Shown piece after piece: positions 5,213-5,273 of a stretch of 5,273 nt of DNA; the first letter of the stretch is position 1, and each line of letters opens with the position of its first letter. The notes beneath the pieces were generated by a model. The model saw only the letters and a program-made list of their open reading frames with translations. It was not told the origin of the DNA and did not search any database. The position numbers were made by a program, and so were the translations under genes. Source of the stretch: Chitinispirillales bacterium (GTDB lineage: Bacteria > Fibrobacterota > Chitinivibrionia > Chitinivibrionales > Chitinispirillaceae). The stretch covers positions 1-5,273 of the forward strand of contig JAIRUL010000172.1 in the NCBI GenBank assembly GCA_031254445.1, read 5' to 3'.

Positions 5213-5273
5213 AACGTCAAAGTCAAAGGCGGCGGGGTATCGGTGTTTTGACGTTGACTTTGACTTTGTGTGG
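5207..5273. repeat. 20-bp inverted repeat at the right edge
   Basis: CCACACAACGTCAAAGTCAA (5207-5226) is matched by the reverse complement of the last 20 bases (5254-5273) with one mismatch (19 of 20), around 27 bases. The left arm overlaps the CGCCACAC arm of the preceding hairpin, so the two stems are mutually exclusive. The element touches the window end and may continue. Confidence 0.75.

Noticed and set aside
1..5273. Composite transposon bounded by the inverted 23-nt repeats
   Set aside because: There is no transposase, no target-site duplication, and the repeats differ in length and internal structure. A family of intergenic repeats explains the pattern more simply.

Overview
The window is a compact GC-rich bacterial segment whose coding DNA contrasts sharply with AT-rich, repeat-laden intergenic DNA. 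It holds five complete genes in two divergent operons that fire away from a ~170-bp intergenic region (3121-3288). No tRNA, rRNA, CRISPR array, transposase or phage gene is visible. The organism is not certain. The strong Shine-Dalgarno before nikM and a duplicated 'PGLGQIY' membrane protein of the DUF5683 type hint at a Gram-negative of the wider FCB/Fibrobacterota-like range. This is a weak inference from family distribution, not something the sequence proves.

Minus-strand operon (3120 down to 162): nikM/cbiM-type nickel transporter S-component, then larB, then larC, each overlapping the next by the four bases ATGA. LarB and LarC carry out the first and last steps of nickel-pincer nucleotide (NPN) cofactor synthesis: LarB carboxylates and cleaves nicotinic acid adenine dinucleotide, and LarC inserts nickel using CTP. 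NikM should bring the nickel in. The sulfur-transfer enzyme LarE, a LarA-type racemase/epimerase, and the EcfT/EcfA subunits the transporter needs are absent from the window and must lie elsewhere if the pathway works. LarC is one uninterrupted reading frame, unlike the frameshifted Lactobacillus plantarum gene, and carries a 44-residue histidine-rich insert that probably binds nickel.

Plus-strand operon (3289 to 5093): a MacB/LolD-type ABC ATPase whose stop overlaps (GTGA) the GTG start of an unrecognised membrane protein built of two similar 'GLGQ-Y' modules. No MacB/LolCE-type permease is adjacent.

Both outer edges of the window, just downstream of each operon, carry the same AT-rich intergenic repeat. 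A 23-nt word at 32-54 occurs as its exact reverse complement at 5155-5177, so it has the same orientation relative to the operon it follows. On the left it is part of a 42-bp tandem repeat. On the right it is joined to a 9-bp tandem repeat, two hairpins and a 20-bp inverted repeat with one mismatch. A degraded relative may sit in the divergent intergenic region. This repeat family is the least explained structure here.
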